This document shows positions 53,054 to 63,825 of a stretch of DNA of 64,000 nt, piece after piece (position 1 is the stretch's first letter; every line of letters begins with the position of its first letter). This DNA comes from Prorocentrum cordatum (Eukaryota > Sar > Dinophyceae > Prorocentrales > Prorocentraceae). The stretch covers positions 1 to 64,000 of the forward strand of contig CAUYUJ010001372.1 in NCBI GenBank assembly GCA_963575745.1, read 5' to 3'. The position numbers were made by a program, and so were the translations under genes. The notes under the pieces were generated by a model, which saw only the letters and a list, made by a program, of their open reading frames with translations, was not told the DNA's origin and did no database searches.

Positions 53054-53190
53054 CGTTAAATTACGAGTAGTTTAACGGCGAGGAGGCGTGGCAACGTTCC
53101 GGCCTTTTCTGTAGCAGCACTCTCCAGCAATCCTCCTCCTCCTCCTCCTCCTCCTCCTCCTCCTCCTCCTCCTCGTTCTCCTCCTCCTCC
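53054..53190. repeat. Short hairpin and (CTC)n microsatellite
   Basis: CGTTAAA and TTTAACG (53054-53077) flank a 10-nt loop. CTC triplets follow at 53130-53190. Confidence 0.6.
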
Positions 53191-53193
53191 TGG

Positions 53194-53870
53194 TTGGGTC
53201 TGGGCTCAGGCCCGCCTGCTGGGCCCGCCGCGCGCCGCCGCCTTCCCTCCTTCAGCGCGGCGGCATGGCTGTGCGGTGCCCGCGGCGGTGCCGATGCCGC
53301 TGACGCAGGCCGCCCGCCGCCGTTGGCTCCTCCACGGCGCTGCTGGGCGGCATCGCCCGCCGCTTCGGCGCCGTTGGGCGCTGCGGTCGATCACCGCGCT
53401 GGCCGCGCTGGTCCGCCGCCGAGCGCTGGCCTGGGCACTCGCGCGGCACTGGCCGCGGGCCGCGCGTCGCTGGTCGTCTGCCGGGGGGCCCGCGCGCGAA
53501 GCGGGGCTGGCGGAGGGGCGTCGTGCGCCCTATTGCAGCAGAGGGGCATGGCGCGGCGCCGCTCGAGCCCAAGCTGGGCCTCGCCGATGCTCGGCCGTGG
53601 CGAGACGCTCGCCGCACGGCGCTTCGCCCGGCGCTGGCCCGCCCGGTCCGCCCGCCCGCTGCTGCGCCGCCGAGCTCGCGCGCCTGCCGGGGCAGGTGCC
53701 GTGTGGGGGGCTCGTGGGGCTCATGGCGTTGCTGGTGGCCGACGCGGGGGACACGGTTTTGCTGGCCCGTGTCGCCGTGTGGTTCGTCGAGGTGTGGGTG
53801 TTCCTCTTCTGGGCCGCTGCGTGAGCTCGATTTATTCGACTTCACGGTCGGGGAGTCCTGGCACCTCGGG
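53194..53870. other. GC-rich open frames without recognised protein
   Basis: Overlapping frames on both strands. The plus-strand frame ending at 53824 finishes with a hydrophobic stretch (GLMALLVADAGDTVLLARVA, VWVFLFWAAA) that could be a membrane segment, but no start, domain or homologue is recognised. Confidence 0.3.
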
Positions 53871-53929
53871 TGGTGACCAGGCCCCCCGTGCCGAGGCGGC
53901 CGTCAGTCCGCTTCGATGCGCGCGGATCC

Positions 53930-54145
53930 TCTTCCTCCTCCTTCTCCTCCTCTCCTTCTCCTCCTCCTCCTCATCCTCCTCAGGTCCCTCCTTTTCCTCC
54001 TCTTTCCTTCCTCCTCCTCGCTCCTCCTCCCCTCCTCCTCCTCCTCTCTCCTTCTCCTCCTCCTCCTCCTCGTCTCCTCCTCCTCTCCTCCTCCTCTCCT
54101 CCTCCCCCTCCCCCTCCTCCCCCTCCCCCTCCTCCCCGTCATCCT
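53930..54145. repeat. (CTC)n microsatellite
   Basis: CTC and CTCC triplets. Confidence 0.9.
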
Positions 54146-54476
54146 GCTCCTTTCTCCTGGTTCCGGCCGTGCTTCGCGATGTCAGTGACAATGCGCGCTG
54201 CTCCCGATGCTTGGCTCGGTGGCTCCCTTCCCGCAGGCTGCAGGCAGCTTTCATCTGCGCAAACACTCCAGAACTCCAGCTCGTGCGCTGCGTCTCCAGA
54301 GCCAAACGTGTCTTCCGCAGTCCGTCGTCTCTCTTCCTCCTCACCTCTCCCTCTTCTTGCTCTCTTCGGCGCGGCGCGCCGGGGCAGTCCTCGTCATGGG
54401 TAGCTCTTGGTTTTCCCTCGTCAGGGTGCCGCTCACTCGGCCCCGCCTCCGCACCGCTGCCTCTCGGCGGAGGAGA

Positions 54477-54690
54477 GGGAGGAGGAGGAGGAGGAGGAGG
54501 AGGAGGAGGAGGAGGAGGAGGAGGAGGAGGAGGGCCCGCTGCCGCATCTCTGGGCTCGGCCGGCGTGTGCACGCCGCCCGTCGTCCCTCGATTGGGTCAT
54601 CTGGGAGCTGCACGCCGCTCCAGGAGGAGGAGGAGGGGGAGGAGGAGGAGGAGGAGGAGGAGGAGGAGGAGGAGGAGGAGGAGGAGGGGA
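54477..54690. repeat. Two (GAG)n blocks
   Basis: GAG at 54477-54530 and 54622-54686. Confidence 0.9.
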
Positions 54691-54694
54691 CGGT

Positions 54695-54871
54695 CTAAAA
54701 CGACGCGAAGATCGGGGCAACATCGGATCGGGAGAGCTCGAAATCTCTGAGAATCGGCGGGCTTGGAGCATGCATGGGGCGCCGCGGCCGCTCTCAGAGC
54801 GTTCCGGAAGGCTCTGAGAGCGCTTCTGGAACGCTCTGGAGCGATTTATCCAGATCCTAGCCCTGTTTTAC
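54695..54871 (+). mobile_element. MITE-like element M5, longer copy
   Basis: It starts CTAAAACGACGCGAAGATCG and ends GATCCTAGCCCTGTTTTAC. The ends share CTAAAAC and GATCxGG as inverted repeats. The interior GAAATCTCTGAGAATCGGCG is identical to the copy at 55059. It has about 45 extra bases of nested palindromes (CTCTCAGAGCGTTCC, GGCTCTGAGAGCG, GAACGCTCTGGAGCG) absent from the other copy. Confidence 0.7.
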
Positions 54872-55058
54872 GATCGTGTGGGGGGGGGGCACGGGCGGCG
54901 TGGGCACGCGCGCGCGCCCGCCTGCGGGCCCCCCTTTGGCACGGGCCCGCGCGCTCCGGCTGCGGCCTCGGCCTCGGCCGTGGGTGCACCGCGAGGCGTC
55001 CTCGGGCCGGCCCGCCCGAGCCAGCCTTCCGCTCGCGTGCCTCCGGACCTCCCTGGGG

Positions 55059-55192
55059 CTAAAACGACGCGAAGATCGGGACAAAATCAGATCGGGATAA
55101 CTCGAAATCTCTGAGAATCGGCGGGTTTGGGGGATGTACTGGGCGCCGCGGCCGCTCCAGAGCGATTTATCCCGATCCTAGCCCTGTTTTAG
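55059..55192 (+). mobile_element. MITE-like element M5, shorter copy
   Basis: It starts CTAAAACGACGCGAAGATCG and ends CGATCCTAGCCCTGTTTTAG. GATCGGGATAA and TTATCCCGATC pair at the two ends. It lies 187 bp from the longer copy in the same orientation, separated by a GC-rich spacer. Confidence 0.7.
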
Positions 55193-55239
55193 GGCCACCG
55201 CGCCCCCATTCCACTTCGGGTCGTCCTCGGAGGACGCCA

Positions 55240-55310
55240 GCTGTGCACCGATGCACCGATCTCGGCCAGGTCGATCCCGTGCCGAGGATGGGCCTGACCA
55301 GGATCGGTGC
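55240..55310. repeat. Imperfect inverted repeat
   Basis: GCACCGATCTCGGCCAGGTC faces GGCCTGACCAGGATCGGTGC. Confidence 0.5.
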
Positions 55311-55539
55311 AGGTGTGCAGGTTGCGCCCCCTGGACCTCCTTCGATCTCCTCGGCGCCCAGCGTCTCTACAGCTGGAGCTGAGGACAGGGAGGCCGTGAC
55401 GCCGTGCCGCTCATGGCCCAGGACCGGCGACTGCCCTTTTCGGGGGCCTTTACCCCCAGCCACTGGCCCCTGGCCGAGGAGGAAGAGGGACCAGGGAAAC
55501 GAGGACCCTCGCCAAGCGGTTGCAATGGGGAGCGGGGGG

Positions 55540-55582
55540 GAGACGAAAGGAGGAGGAGGAGGAGGAGGAGGAGGAGGAGGAT
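55540..55582. repeat. (GAG)n microsatellite
   Basis: Short GAG run. Confidence 0.85.
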
Positions 55583-55743
55583 TTCCAGCTGAGCTCAGTC
55601 CCCAGCTTTAGGGAACAAACCCCTTTGGGATCTGACTGAGATATTCACGTCGGGTCTTGGAGACCGGTAAATTGCACGGTTTGCCTAAGCCCTTGGGCTG
55701 GGCCTGACCGACAAAAAAACGCACGTGCCAAAGTACCAAAACT

Positions 55744-56130
55744 TCAATTTATGATGGTAGATTGAGGCGTGTGATTGGGGTCGACCCAGCCTCCTGCTAA
55801 GTGCAGCCTGTGTCCACGGGGTCGACGGGATAACCTACCATCCATTGGGAGGAGTTGGAAATACTCACTGTCAAGCCAGTCGACAAACACGTGTTGATAG
55901 CAGAACCTTCGGACACGCTGCATTTCGGTCAGGACGTGCGCGGACGCGAAGCGTGCAGCAGCCATAGGAGGAGACGGAGGAATGAGAGAGGCCCTCTTCG
56001 GAACCTCGTCAGGATCACGGTTTGTCTGAGCGGCTGCTATAGAGTCGAGGCCGACACGGAGCAATCGTTTCCTGACTATCCGAGCCTTCTGCCCAACTCG
56101 TGCCACCCTGATGCGATCCACTCGGGGCAA
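55744..56130 (-). CDS. Possible exon of an unidentified protein
   Basis: The minus-strand frame looks more protein-like than its neighbours: AQTNRDPDEVPKRASLIPPS, ARFASAHVLTEMQRVRRFCY, FVDWLDSEYFQLLPMDGRLS, ending PNHTPQSTIIN and a stop. There is no ATG start and no domain. Local composition is less GC-extreme than the surroundings. It may be an internal or terminal exon or a decayed copy of one. Confidence 0.3.
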   Translation of the reverse strand: MPRVDRIRVARVGQKARIVRKRLLRVGLDSIAAAQTNRDPDEVPKRASLIPPSPPMAAARFASAHVLTEMQRVRRFCYQHVFVDWLDSEYFQLLPMDGRLSRRPRGHRLHLAGGWVDPNHTPQSTIIN

Positions 56131-56455
56131 GCGAGCACGAGTGGCGGCCTCCGTCGCTCACGAACCTGCCACATGAATTACTGGATCGAGTCCAGTCGCG
56201 CCCAGCGCTGCAACCTCCACCGCGCTGGCAGCCGCGGAACAGACGGCGCGCCCGGGGCGCCCCTCGCCGACGGCAGGCGACCCCGCAGCGGACGAGAAGA
56301 AGGGCCGGCGGGCCCGGGCCGCGCGAGCTCTCCGCGCCCGCTGCCGGGCACCCGCCCGCGGCGCGCGCGGGGCGCAGGCTCGACCGCCGGCAGGTCTCCG
56401 CGCTGCCGGGGCGCCGCCCCGCCGCCCCGACGCGCTCTCTCGCTCTATATCCGCC

Positions 56456-56556
56456 CCTCCTCCTCCTCCTCCTCCTCCTCCTCCTCCTCCTCCTCCTCCT
56501 CCTCCTCCTCCTCCTCCTCCCCCTCCTCCTCCTGCTCCTCCTCCTCCTCCTCGGGT
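56456..56556. repeat. (CTC)n microsatellite
   Basis: CTC triplets. Confidence 0.9.
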
Positions 56557-56729
56557 CGCCTGCAGCCCCGGCGGAGACACCGTGCACGGCTCGGTCGGCT
56601 GTTGCTGGCGCCGCTGCGCCCGCCCAGGCTGCCAGGCTGCCCGTCGGCTCCGGTCGGTCTTGCTGCGGCGGTGCCTCGCCGCCGTGGAGGGGCGGCCCCG
56701 GCGGGGCGTGGCGGCGGTTGCCACAGCAA

Positions 56730-57151
56730 GGGCTCCCACGAGGGCTTTCTCCCTCCTCGGGCGCAGGCTTCCCAACGCCACGCTCAGCGCGGGAGACTGG
56801 TACACAGCGAGGCGCCTCCAGGGATCCGAAGGCCGCCTGTCTGGTTGCCGAAGCGGAGAGGTCGGCCTCCCTCGAGCACTCCGCCCTTTGCGGTGCGTTC
56901 CATTCGCTGTGCCACCGCTTCCTAGGGCTTGGCTGGCCACCGCCTGAATTTCGCCCGGCAGATTTTCGAGGCGGCGCGGCCTTCGGCTGGAAAAGCGTCA
57001 CCTTGGCGCCGCACTGAGTACACGTGCAAGCCCTGCTGGAGAGGAGAGTGTTTCATTCAAATTTGCCGCAGATGTGACACTTGGTCGAAGGGTCCGAGGC
57101 CGACGATGCCGCGGACGTCTGCTGCGGTGCTGCCTTCTTTCCCTTGGTCAT
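56730..57151 (-). pseudogene. LINE ORF1 5' fragment with zinc finger, one stop
   Basis: From ATG 57151 on the minus strand: MTKGKKAAPQQTSAASSAS, then CHICGKFE, a TGA stop, then RACTCTQCGAKVTLFQPKA in the same frame. The two cysteine pairs fit the zinc finger seen in the other ORF1s, with the stop falling between them. Downstream sequence is Arg/Ser-rich and fades into the CTC block. This is a third LINE remnant in the window. Confidence 0.5.
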
Positions 57152-57295
57152 GACTGCGTCACTTTAGCCAACCAGCTCTGACCGTCCCAATGCTGCAGAA
57201 GGGTTTGACGGCGGCTGGCGCCACTCAAGCACCACGTGTGAGGCGGACGCTCTTGGCACCCAGGCAACATGCATGGGCCAAAGCGGCTTGAGAGG

Positions 57296-57602
57296 AGAAG
57301 GAGGAGGAGGAGGAGGAGGAGGAGGAGGAGGAGGAGGAGGGGGGGAGGAGGGGGAGGAGGAGGAGGAGGGGGAGGAGGAGGGAGGAGGAGGAGAGGAGGA
57401 GGAGGAGGAGGAGGAGGAGGAGGATGAGGAGGAGGAGGAGGAAGAGGAGGAAGAGGAGGAGAGGAGGGGGAGAGGGGAGGAGGAGGAGGAGGAGAGGAGG
57501 AGGAGGAGGAGGGGGCGGAGGAGGAGGAGGAGGAGGAGGAGGAGGAGGAGGAGGAGGAGGAGGAGGAGGGGGAGGGGCAGGGGGAGGAGGAGGAGGAGGA
57601 GC
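57296..57602. repeat. (GAG)n microsatellite
   Basis: GAG and GGAGG triplets. Confidence 0.95.
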
Positions 57603-57799
57603 AGGGCCAGCGGGTGCAGGTCGAGAGGCCGGCGGCAGGCGCGGCGTGGAGTGCCGAGACCTGCTCTCCCGGTGCGCGCGATGCGGTTTGCGTGCTGCGC
57701 CGCTCGCGCATGTGCCGCGTCGCGGGTGGCCGAGGGCGGGCCCGTCGGCTCTCGGCCTGCGGCGCTCCTCCTCGGGACCATTTCTTTATTGCTTGGGGC

Positions 57800-57890
57800 A
57801 TGACGGGCGTCATGGCCCCCGCCGCCCCCCCCATGACGCAACGCTCCCCCCCCCCCAGTGCGCTCCGGGCACTGCCGCCGTGCGCACTGG
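57800..57890 (+). repeat. Palindrome-ended element M9, left part
   Basis: ATGACGGGCGTCAT (57800-57813) is followed by a C-rich run, CATGACGCAACGCTCCCCCC and CCAGTGCGCTCC. The order matches ankyrin intron 1 (ATAACGCGCGTTAT ... TGACGTAACACTC ... CCAGTGCG). The right end is not defined. Confidence 0.5.
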
Positions 57891-57932
57891 GATCCGCGTA
57901 GGTGTCCGCGTAGGGATCCGCATAGGAATCTG

Positions 57933-57939
57933 GTCCGCA

Positions 57940-57983
<44 letters not shown>

Positions 57984-57985
57984 TC
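57933..57985. repeat. (GTC)n microsatellite
   Basis: GTCGTC and GCC triplets. Confidence 0.9.
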
Positions 57986-58048
57986 GTGGCTCGTGGCTCG
58001 TCGCTCGTCGTTCATCGTCGTCGTGCGCGCGGACGCGGCTGGAGCCTG

Positions 58049-59497
58049 TTTTTTCCCAACCATCCTGTGGTGTTGGGTCCTCGTTTTGAAGAGACGGTGC
58101 CCCGCGTTCCCCTCCTTCCTCTCCTCCTCCCTCCTCCCCCTCCTTGCCTCTGCTCTCGGCACACCTCTCACACGTTTCGTAGCCCCATAGGGAGCTCCAC
58201 CGAAGGCCCCAGTGGGGGTGTCCACATGCGGTTCCCCCACCCAGGGCAGCGTTTCGTGGCCCCATAGGGAGCTCCACCGAAGGCCCCAGTGGGGGTGTCC
58301 ACAGCGTTTCCCCCACCCAGGGCAGCGTTTCGTGGCCCCATAGGGAGCTCCACCGAAGGCCCCAGTGGGGGTGTCCACATGCGGTTCCCCCACCCAGGGC
58401 AGCGTTTCGTGGCCCCATAGGGAGCTCCACCGAAGGCCCCAGTGGGGGTGTCCACATGCGGTTCCCCCACCCAGGGCAGCGTTTCGTGGCCCCATAGGGA
58501 GCTCCACCGAAGGCCCCAGAGGGGGTGTCCACATGCGGTTCCCCCACCCAGGGCAGCGTTTCGTAGCCCCAGAGGGAGCTCCACCGAAGGCCCCAGTGGG
58601 GGTGTCCACATGCGGTTCCCCCACCCAGGGCAGCGTTTCGTAGCCCCATAGGGGACTCCACCGAAGGCCCCAGTGGGGGTGTCCACATGCGGTTCCCCCA
58701 CCCAGGGCAGCGTTTCGTGGCCCCATAGGGAGCTCCACCGAAGGCCCCAGTGGGGGTGTCCACATGCGGTTCCCCCACCCAGGGCAGCGTTTCGTGGCCC
58801 CATAGGGAGCTCCACCGAAGGCCCCAGTGGGGGTGTCCACATGCGGTTCCCCCACCCAGGGCAGCGTTTCGTGGCCCCATAGGGAGCTCCACCGAAGGCC
58901 CCAGTGGGGGTGTCCACATGCGGTTCCCCCCAGTGGGGGTGTCCACATGCGGTTCCCCCACGCAGCGTTTCGTAGCCCCAGAGGGAGCTCCACCGAATCC
59001 CAGTGGGGGTGTCCACATGCGTTCCCCCACCCAGGGCAGCGTTTCGTAGCCCCAGAGGGAGCTCCACCGAAGGCCCCAGTGGGGGTGTCCACATGCGGTT
59101 CCCCCACCCAGGGCAGCGTTTCGTAGCCCCAGAGGGAGCTCCACCGAAGGCCCCAGTGGGGGTGTCCTCATGCGGTTCCCCCACCCAGGGCAGCGTTTCG
59201 TAGCCCCATAGGGAGCTCCACCGAAGGCCCCAGTGGGGCTGCCCGCATGCGGTTCCCCCACCCAGGGCAGCGTTTCGTGGCCCCATAGGGAGCTCCACCG
59301 AAGGCCCCAGTGGGGGTGCCTGCATGCGGTTCCCCCACCCAGGGCAGCGTTTCGTAGCCCCATAGGGAGCTCCACCGAAGGCCCCACTGGGGGTGTTCGC
59401 ATGCGTCTCCACTACCCAGAGGTAGCGCCGCCGAAAACGATATTCACACTTGCGGTATTCACAGTTGCATATGGTTGGGTCCTTCGCCAGGATTTTT
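58049..59497 (+). mobile_element. Composite repeat element, copy D (flank - 77-bp array - flank)
   Basis: The left flank (58049-58130) is almost base-for-base that of 3508-3580. The right flank (59430-59497: ATATTCACACTTGCGGTATT, CATATGGTTGGGTCC, TTCGCCAGGA) matches 5450-5510. The core array differs in period (77 not 90 bp) and lacks the CAT microsatellite, so the flanks are more conserved than the interior length. Confidence 0.65.
58170..59425 (+). repeat. Tandem array, 77-bp unit, about 16 copies
   Basis: The unit is GGGAGCTCCACCGAAGGCCC, CAGTGGGGGTGTCCACATGC, GGTTCCCCCACCCAGGGCAG, then CGTTTCGTGGCCCCATA. It is very homogeneous, with a deletion/duplication unit at 58925-59020. 77 is not a multiple of three, so open frames cross phases and are not genes. 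Confidence 0.95.
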
Positions 59498-59597
59498 TAT
59501 TCCGGGCCCATGGCGGCAATCATCTGGGGGGGGTCGATGACGTCACGCTTCGCGCCAGCGGCGCCTGGGAATGCCCAGGAATGACGGAGGACGGGTG

Positions 59598-60699
59598 GCA
59601 CCAGCATGTAGGTGGCGACCTGCACCACAACGCTTGTGTACACCTCAGTGCCCGCGTGCACCACAGCGCCTGTGTTCACAACACCGCTTATGTACACCAC
59701 AGCAGCCGCGTGCAACGCAGCGTCAGTTTGTGCCACCGCGCGCGCGGGTACAACAGCTCTTGTGTACACCACAGCGCCTTCGTACACTACATCCGCCGTG
59801 TGCAACACAGCAGTGTACACCACAATGCCTGCGTGCATTGCAGTGCTTGTGTACACCACGGCGCTTGTGTGCACCACAGCAACCGTGTGCAACACAGCAC
59901 CATTGTTGTATGTAGAATGTTAGAAGGATCGTTGTGACAAAATGGAGCGCTTGTGGATTCCACCGAAAACACTAGAAAATAATCCTCATGGACAAGGGAG
60001 CGCCAGGGGAATCTACGAGTGCTTCCGAGTCCGGCCGCATCACCGTAACTCCTCCCATCTGCGTCCAGGAGGCTCCAGCTAAATTGGCCGTCCGGGAACC
60101 AAGTGGGCCGATTCAATACACAATTTTGCGGTGCACGCTGAGTTCCGCACGTGCGCTGCAGCGCCAACCCGCACGACAGGGGGTAAGGAGGAGGAGGAGG
60201 AGGAGGAGGAGGAGGAGGAGGAGGAGGAGAAAGAGACAGAGGAAGAGGAGGAGGAGGAGGAGGAGGTGGAAGTGGAGGAGAAGGGAAGAGGGAAAATCGT
60301 CGCATTCGATTATCAGCAGTTTCCTGGCGTGGCGCTTCCGCAGCAGATCCTCACGTACAGGCTCCTTCTACATGTCCTATGCACGCAGGCACTGTGGTGT
60401 ACAATGGCGCTGCGTTGCACGCGGATGCTGTGGTGTAGACAGGCGCTGTGACGTGCACAGGCGCCGCGGTGCACGCTAGCATTGTGGTGTACACAGGCGC
60501 TGAATTGTACATGGTTGCTGCGGTGTGCACATGCACACCGGCGCTGTAGTGTATGCAAGCACTGCAGTGTACACAGGCTGTCCGTTGCACACGGTTGTTG
60601 CGATGTACGCAGGCGCTGTGGTGTACACGCGCGCTGTGGTGCACGCGAGCGTTGTGGTGCACACCATCGCAATAGGGCTGATCGCCACCTACATGCTGC
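59598..60699. mobile_element. Foldback-type structure with minisatellite arms
   Basis: The left arm 59598-59935 starts CAGCATGTAGGTGGCGACCT and continues as 24-bp repeats (GTGTACACCACAGCGCCT type). The right arm 60345-60699 is its reverse complement in order, ending ATCGCCACCTACATGCTGCT. The arms are about 340-355 bp and the spacer about 410 bp, including a GAG run (60186-60280). Long terminal inverted repeats made of short tandem repeats resemble Drosophila foldback (FB) elements in layout; relationship is not claimed. Confidence 0.7.
60186..60280. repeat. (GAG)n microsatellite
   Basis: In the spacer of the foldback structure. Confidence 0.9.
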
Positions 60700-60779
60700 T
60701 CGCGTCGTCGTCGTCGTCGCTTGTCGCTCGTCGCGTCGTGCGCGCGGGCGCGGCTGCGGTGCTGGAGCCACACGGCGCG

Positions 60780-61020
60780 GGGGGGGGGCGTTGCGTCATA
60801 CAGTCGGGGCCCTGAAGAAGGAACACTTTTCGTTGGGGAGGGGCTCCATGTTCCTTAATTGTTTCGCGGCTTGCCTCAGGTGTTCCTTATGTTTTCGATG
60901 GGAGATCGAAGTTTAACTTGTGGAGAAAAAAAAAAAGAGGCCTCGTTCCTTGTTTCGGGTTCCTTCGGTCAACGCCCCGACTGTACCCCTCCCCCGCCCC
61001 CCCCCATGACGCCCGTCATC
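60780..61020. mobile_element. CAGTCGGGG MITE nested in an M9-type element
   Basis: The inner element 60799-60987 starts TACAGTCGGGG and ends CCCCGACTGTA and is homologous to 15665-15855. On its left, GGGGCGTTGCGTCA, and on its right, a C-rich run then CATGACGCCCGTCAT, together correspond to the reverse complement of 57800-57850, as if one M9 copy had been split by the insertion. Confidence 0.55.
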
Positions 61021-61364
61021 GCCGAACACAGAGGAACGCTCTCCTCCGCGGCGCGCGAGGCGACCCGTCGCCGTCGAACCCGTGGGCGGCAGGCGGGCCG
61101 CCCCCCCCCCTCGGCGCTGCGGGGCCGGTGCGGGCGGGCAGCTGCCCCAGACAGGCTCGCGTCGCAGCTCGTGTGCTCGGGCGCTTTCGGGCGAGTGGCA
61201 ACGTCTTTCGACGCTGCCGCCCCCCAGCTTGCCCGAAAGACGCTGCCACGACGCCCTTTCGCCCTCGGGTGGCAACGTCTTCCGGGGGGCAGCGTTGCCA
61301 CTCGCCCAATTGGCTACGGTTTGCCGCTCGCCCGAAAGACGCTGCCACTCGCCATGCCCCAGTA
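61020..61364. other. No gene; GAAAGACGCTGCCA motif repeats
   Basis: GCCCGAAAGACGCTGCCAC and its inverse (GTGGCAACGTCTTTCG / GGTGGCAACGTCTTCC) alternate several times, forming short inverted repeats. No protein is recognised. Confidence 0.45.
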
Positions 61365-61680
61365 CAGGGCGGGAGGCTCTGGGCCGTTTTCGGCCTCGTG
61401 GGGCCCTCGCTGGGCCTCGGGGCCGTCAAAGGAGGACGCAGGATGTCACCACCCACCAAACCACCCCAACCCAACCCGAAGGCTCAGATTTGCCCTCCAT
61501 TTCCAGTTTGGGGGGGTCGGGGAACGTTGAGAAAACACACATGAAGCTCGTACCCCCCCAACCCGAAATTCGGGTCTTCGGGTTGGGTTGGGGTGGTTTG
61601 GTAGGTAGTCAGGATGAAGGAGCGGTCCTGGGGAGAGGGTCGGGGCTTCCACCAGGGGCTCCGTGTTGAAGAAGGCAGGA
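61365..61680 (+). repeat. Dispersed repeat D7 interrupted by a MITE
   Basis: Left part 61365-61445 (GGCCGTTTTCGGCCTCGTGG, GCTGGGCCTCGGGGCCGTCA) and right part 61612-61680 (GGATGAAGGAGCGGTCCTGG, GGAGAGGGTCGGGG) join into the same sequence order as 17036-17190. Confidence 0.75.
61446..61611. mobile_element. MITE, 166 bp, 36-bp terminal inverted repeats, 5-bp target duplication
   Basis: The left arm is 61446-61481 and the right arm 61576-61611. The inner 27 bp pair perfectly (ACCAAACCACCCCAACCC against its complement) and the outer 9 have three mismatches. The target duplication GGATG is at 61441-61445 and 61612-61616. Taking it out restores the D7 repeat. The interior includes ACCCGAA/TTCGGGT palindromes. 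No coding capacity. Confidence 0.85.
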
Positions 61681-61721
61681 CGTCGCATGTCTCATTGCAG
61701 GCCAGGGCGGGCGCCGCTATC

Positions 61722-62095
61722 CTCGGGAATTTTGAAATTTCTGGAATTTCTGGACTTTGTGGAATTTCTGGAATTTCTGGAATTTTTGGGATTTCTGGGA
61801 TTTCTGGGATTTCTTTGTTTGAAGTGCGCGTTGAGAATACTGTTTAGAAGTGTTTCAATTTTACACATTCCACGAAAATCCAAAAGTTCCAGAATTTCCA
61901 GAAATTCCAGAAACTCCAGAAACTCCAGAAATTCCAGAATTTCCAGAAATTCCAGAAATTCCAGAAATTCCAGAAATTCCGGAAACTCCAGAAATTCCAG
62001 ACACGCTAGAAATTCCAGAAATTCCAGGCATTCCCGGCATTCCAGACATTCCAGACATTCCAGAAATTCCAGAAATTCCCAATGTCCAACAAATA
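61722..62095. repeat. Inverted pair of GGAATTTCT minisatellites
   Basis: 61722-61815 carries GGAATTTCT-type units on the plus strand. 61880-62095 carries the complement (CCAGAAATT), with a 65-bp unique spacer. It is a foldback-like layout with unequal arms (about 90 and 215 bp). Confidence 0.85.
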
Positions 62096-62209
62096 TCCAG
62101 AAAGTTTTTGGAATAGAGAAAGTGCGTGGTGAGTGGCGCATTGTGAGTAGTGCGTTGTGAGTATATCTGAGTAGTGCGTTGTGACCATATCCGGAAAACC
62201 CCGACATTC

Positions 62210-62252
62210 CAGAAATCCAATAGGTCATCAGAAATCCAATAGGTCATCAGAA
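62210..62252 (+). repeat. Short tandem duplication
   Basis: CAGAAATCCAATAGGTCAT occurs twice in tandem. Confidence 0.8.
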
Positions 62253-62269
62253 AAACAGGGCCGTGAGTA

Positions 62270-62545
62270 GAGAGTAGGGGACACGGAGTGAGTCGTTGGC
62301 CGCGAGTAGACAGTAGGGGATAGGGAGTGGGGAGTAGTGAGTCGTGAGTCGCGGGTCGTGAGTAGTGAGTGTGTAGTTCTCAGTAGGGAGTAGCGAGTAG
62401 GGAGTAGCGAGCAGCGAGTTGCGAGTAGCGAGTTGCGAGTAGGGAGATGGGAGTAGCGAATTGCGAGTATCAAGTTGCGAGCAGGGAGAAGGGAGCAGGG
62501 AGAAAGGAGTAGCGAGTAGCGAGTAGCGAGCAGCGAGTGATGCCT
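62270..62545 (+). repeat. Heptamer minisatellite GAGTAGC
   Basis: A long run in 7-bp register (GAGTAGC, GAGTAGG, GAGTTGC, GAGCAGC). Clearest at 62385-62540. Confidence 0.85.
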
Positions 62546-62829
62546 GGCTCCAGGAATTCCTCTGAATAGCGGCGCCGCCCCGGCCTTGTCACTAGGGTGT
62601 AGTGAGGGCTGGGTAGTGAAAACTGAGTCGTGAGTCGTGACTGGTGCGTATTGGGTGGTGCGTAGTGGGTGGTGGGGTAGGGATCGGGTTCCGGAGCCAG
62701 GGTGCCCCCTTCTCAAAGAGAGGGGGGGGGGCCTAAGATGCCCCCCAAGACGGGCCCAAGAGGATTCCAGGACTGCCCCAGACGCTTCCCAAACGCCCAA
62801 GATGGTCCCCAGACGGCCAGAAGTCGGCT

Positions 62830-63645
<816 letters not shown>

Positions 63646-63825
63646 GGTGGATTGGAAACCTTTTTGGGGCTATGTTTCTTTAGAGCAGACAATGCAAGTT
63701 CATATCGCCCTTGTTCGGACATGGCGCGGTTCATTTCCCCCGACGTGGCAGATTCATCTGAACTGGTCCCTTTTCTCACCCCGCAACGCAGCCGATTCAT
63801 CCGAACTGGTCCGCCTTCCCAACCC

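Noticed and set aside
53194-54750. A 518-codon plus-strand frame as a gene
   Set aside because: It crosses CTC and GAG microsatellites and high-GC sequence, with other frames equally open. Only the hydrophobic end in another frame looked protein-like.
58170-59425. Regular repeats considered as a CRISPR array
   Set aside because: Units are contiguous with no unique spacers, no cas genes are present, and the genome is eukaryotic.
62270-62545. Heptamer repeats considered as telomeric
   Set aside because: The unit GAGTAGC does not match TTTAGGG-type telomeres and is internal and degenerate.
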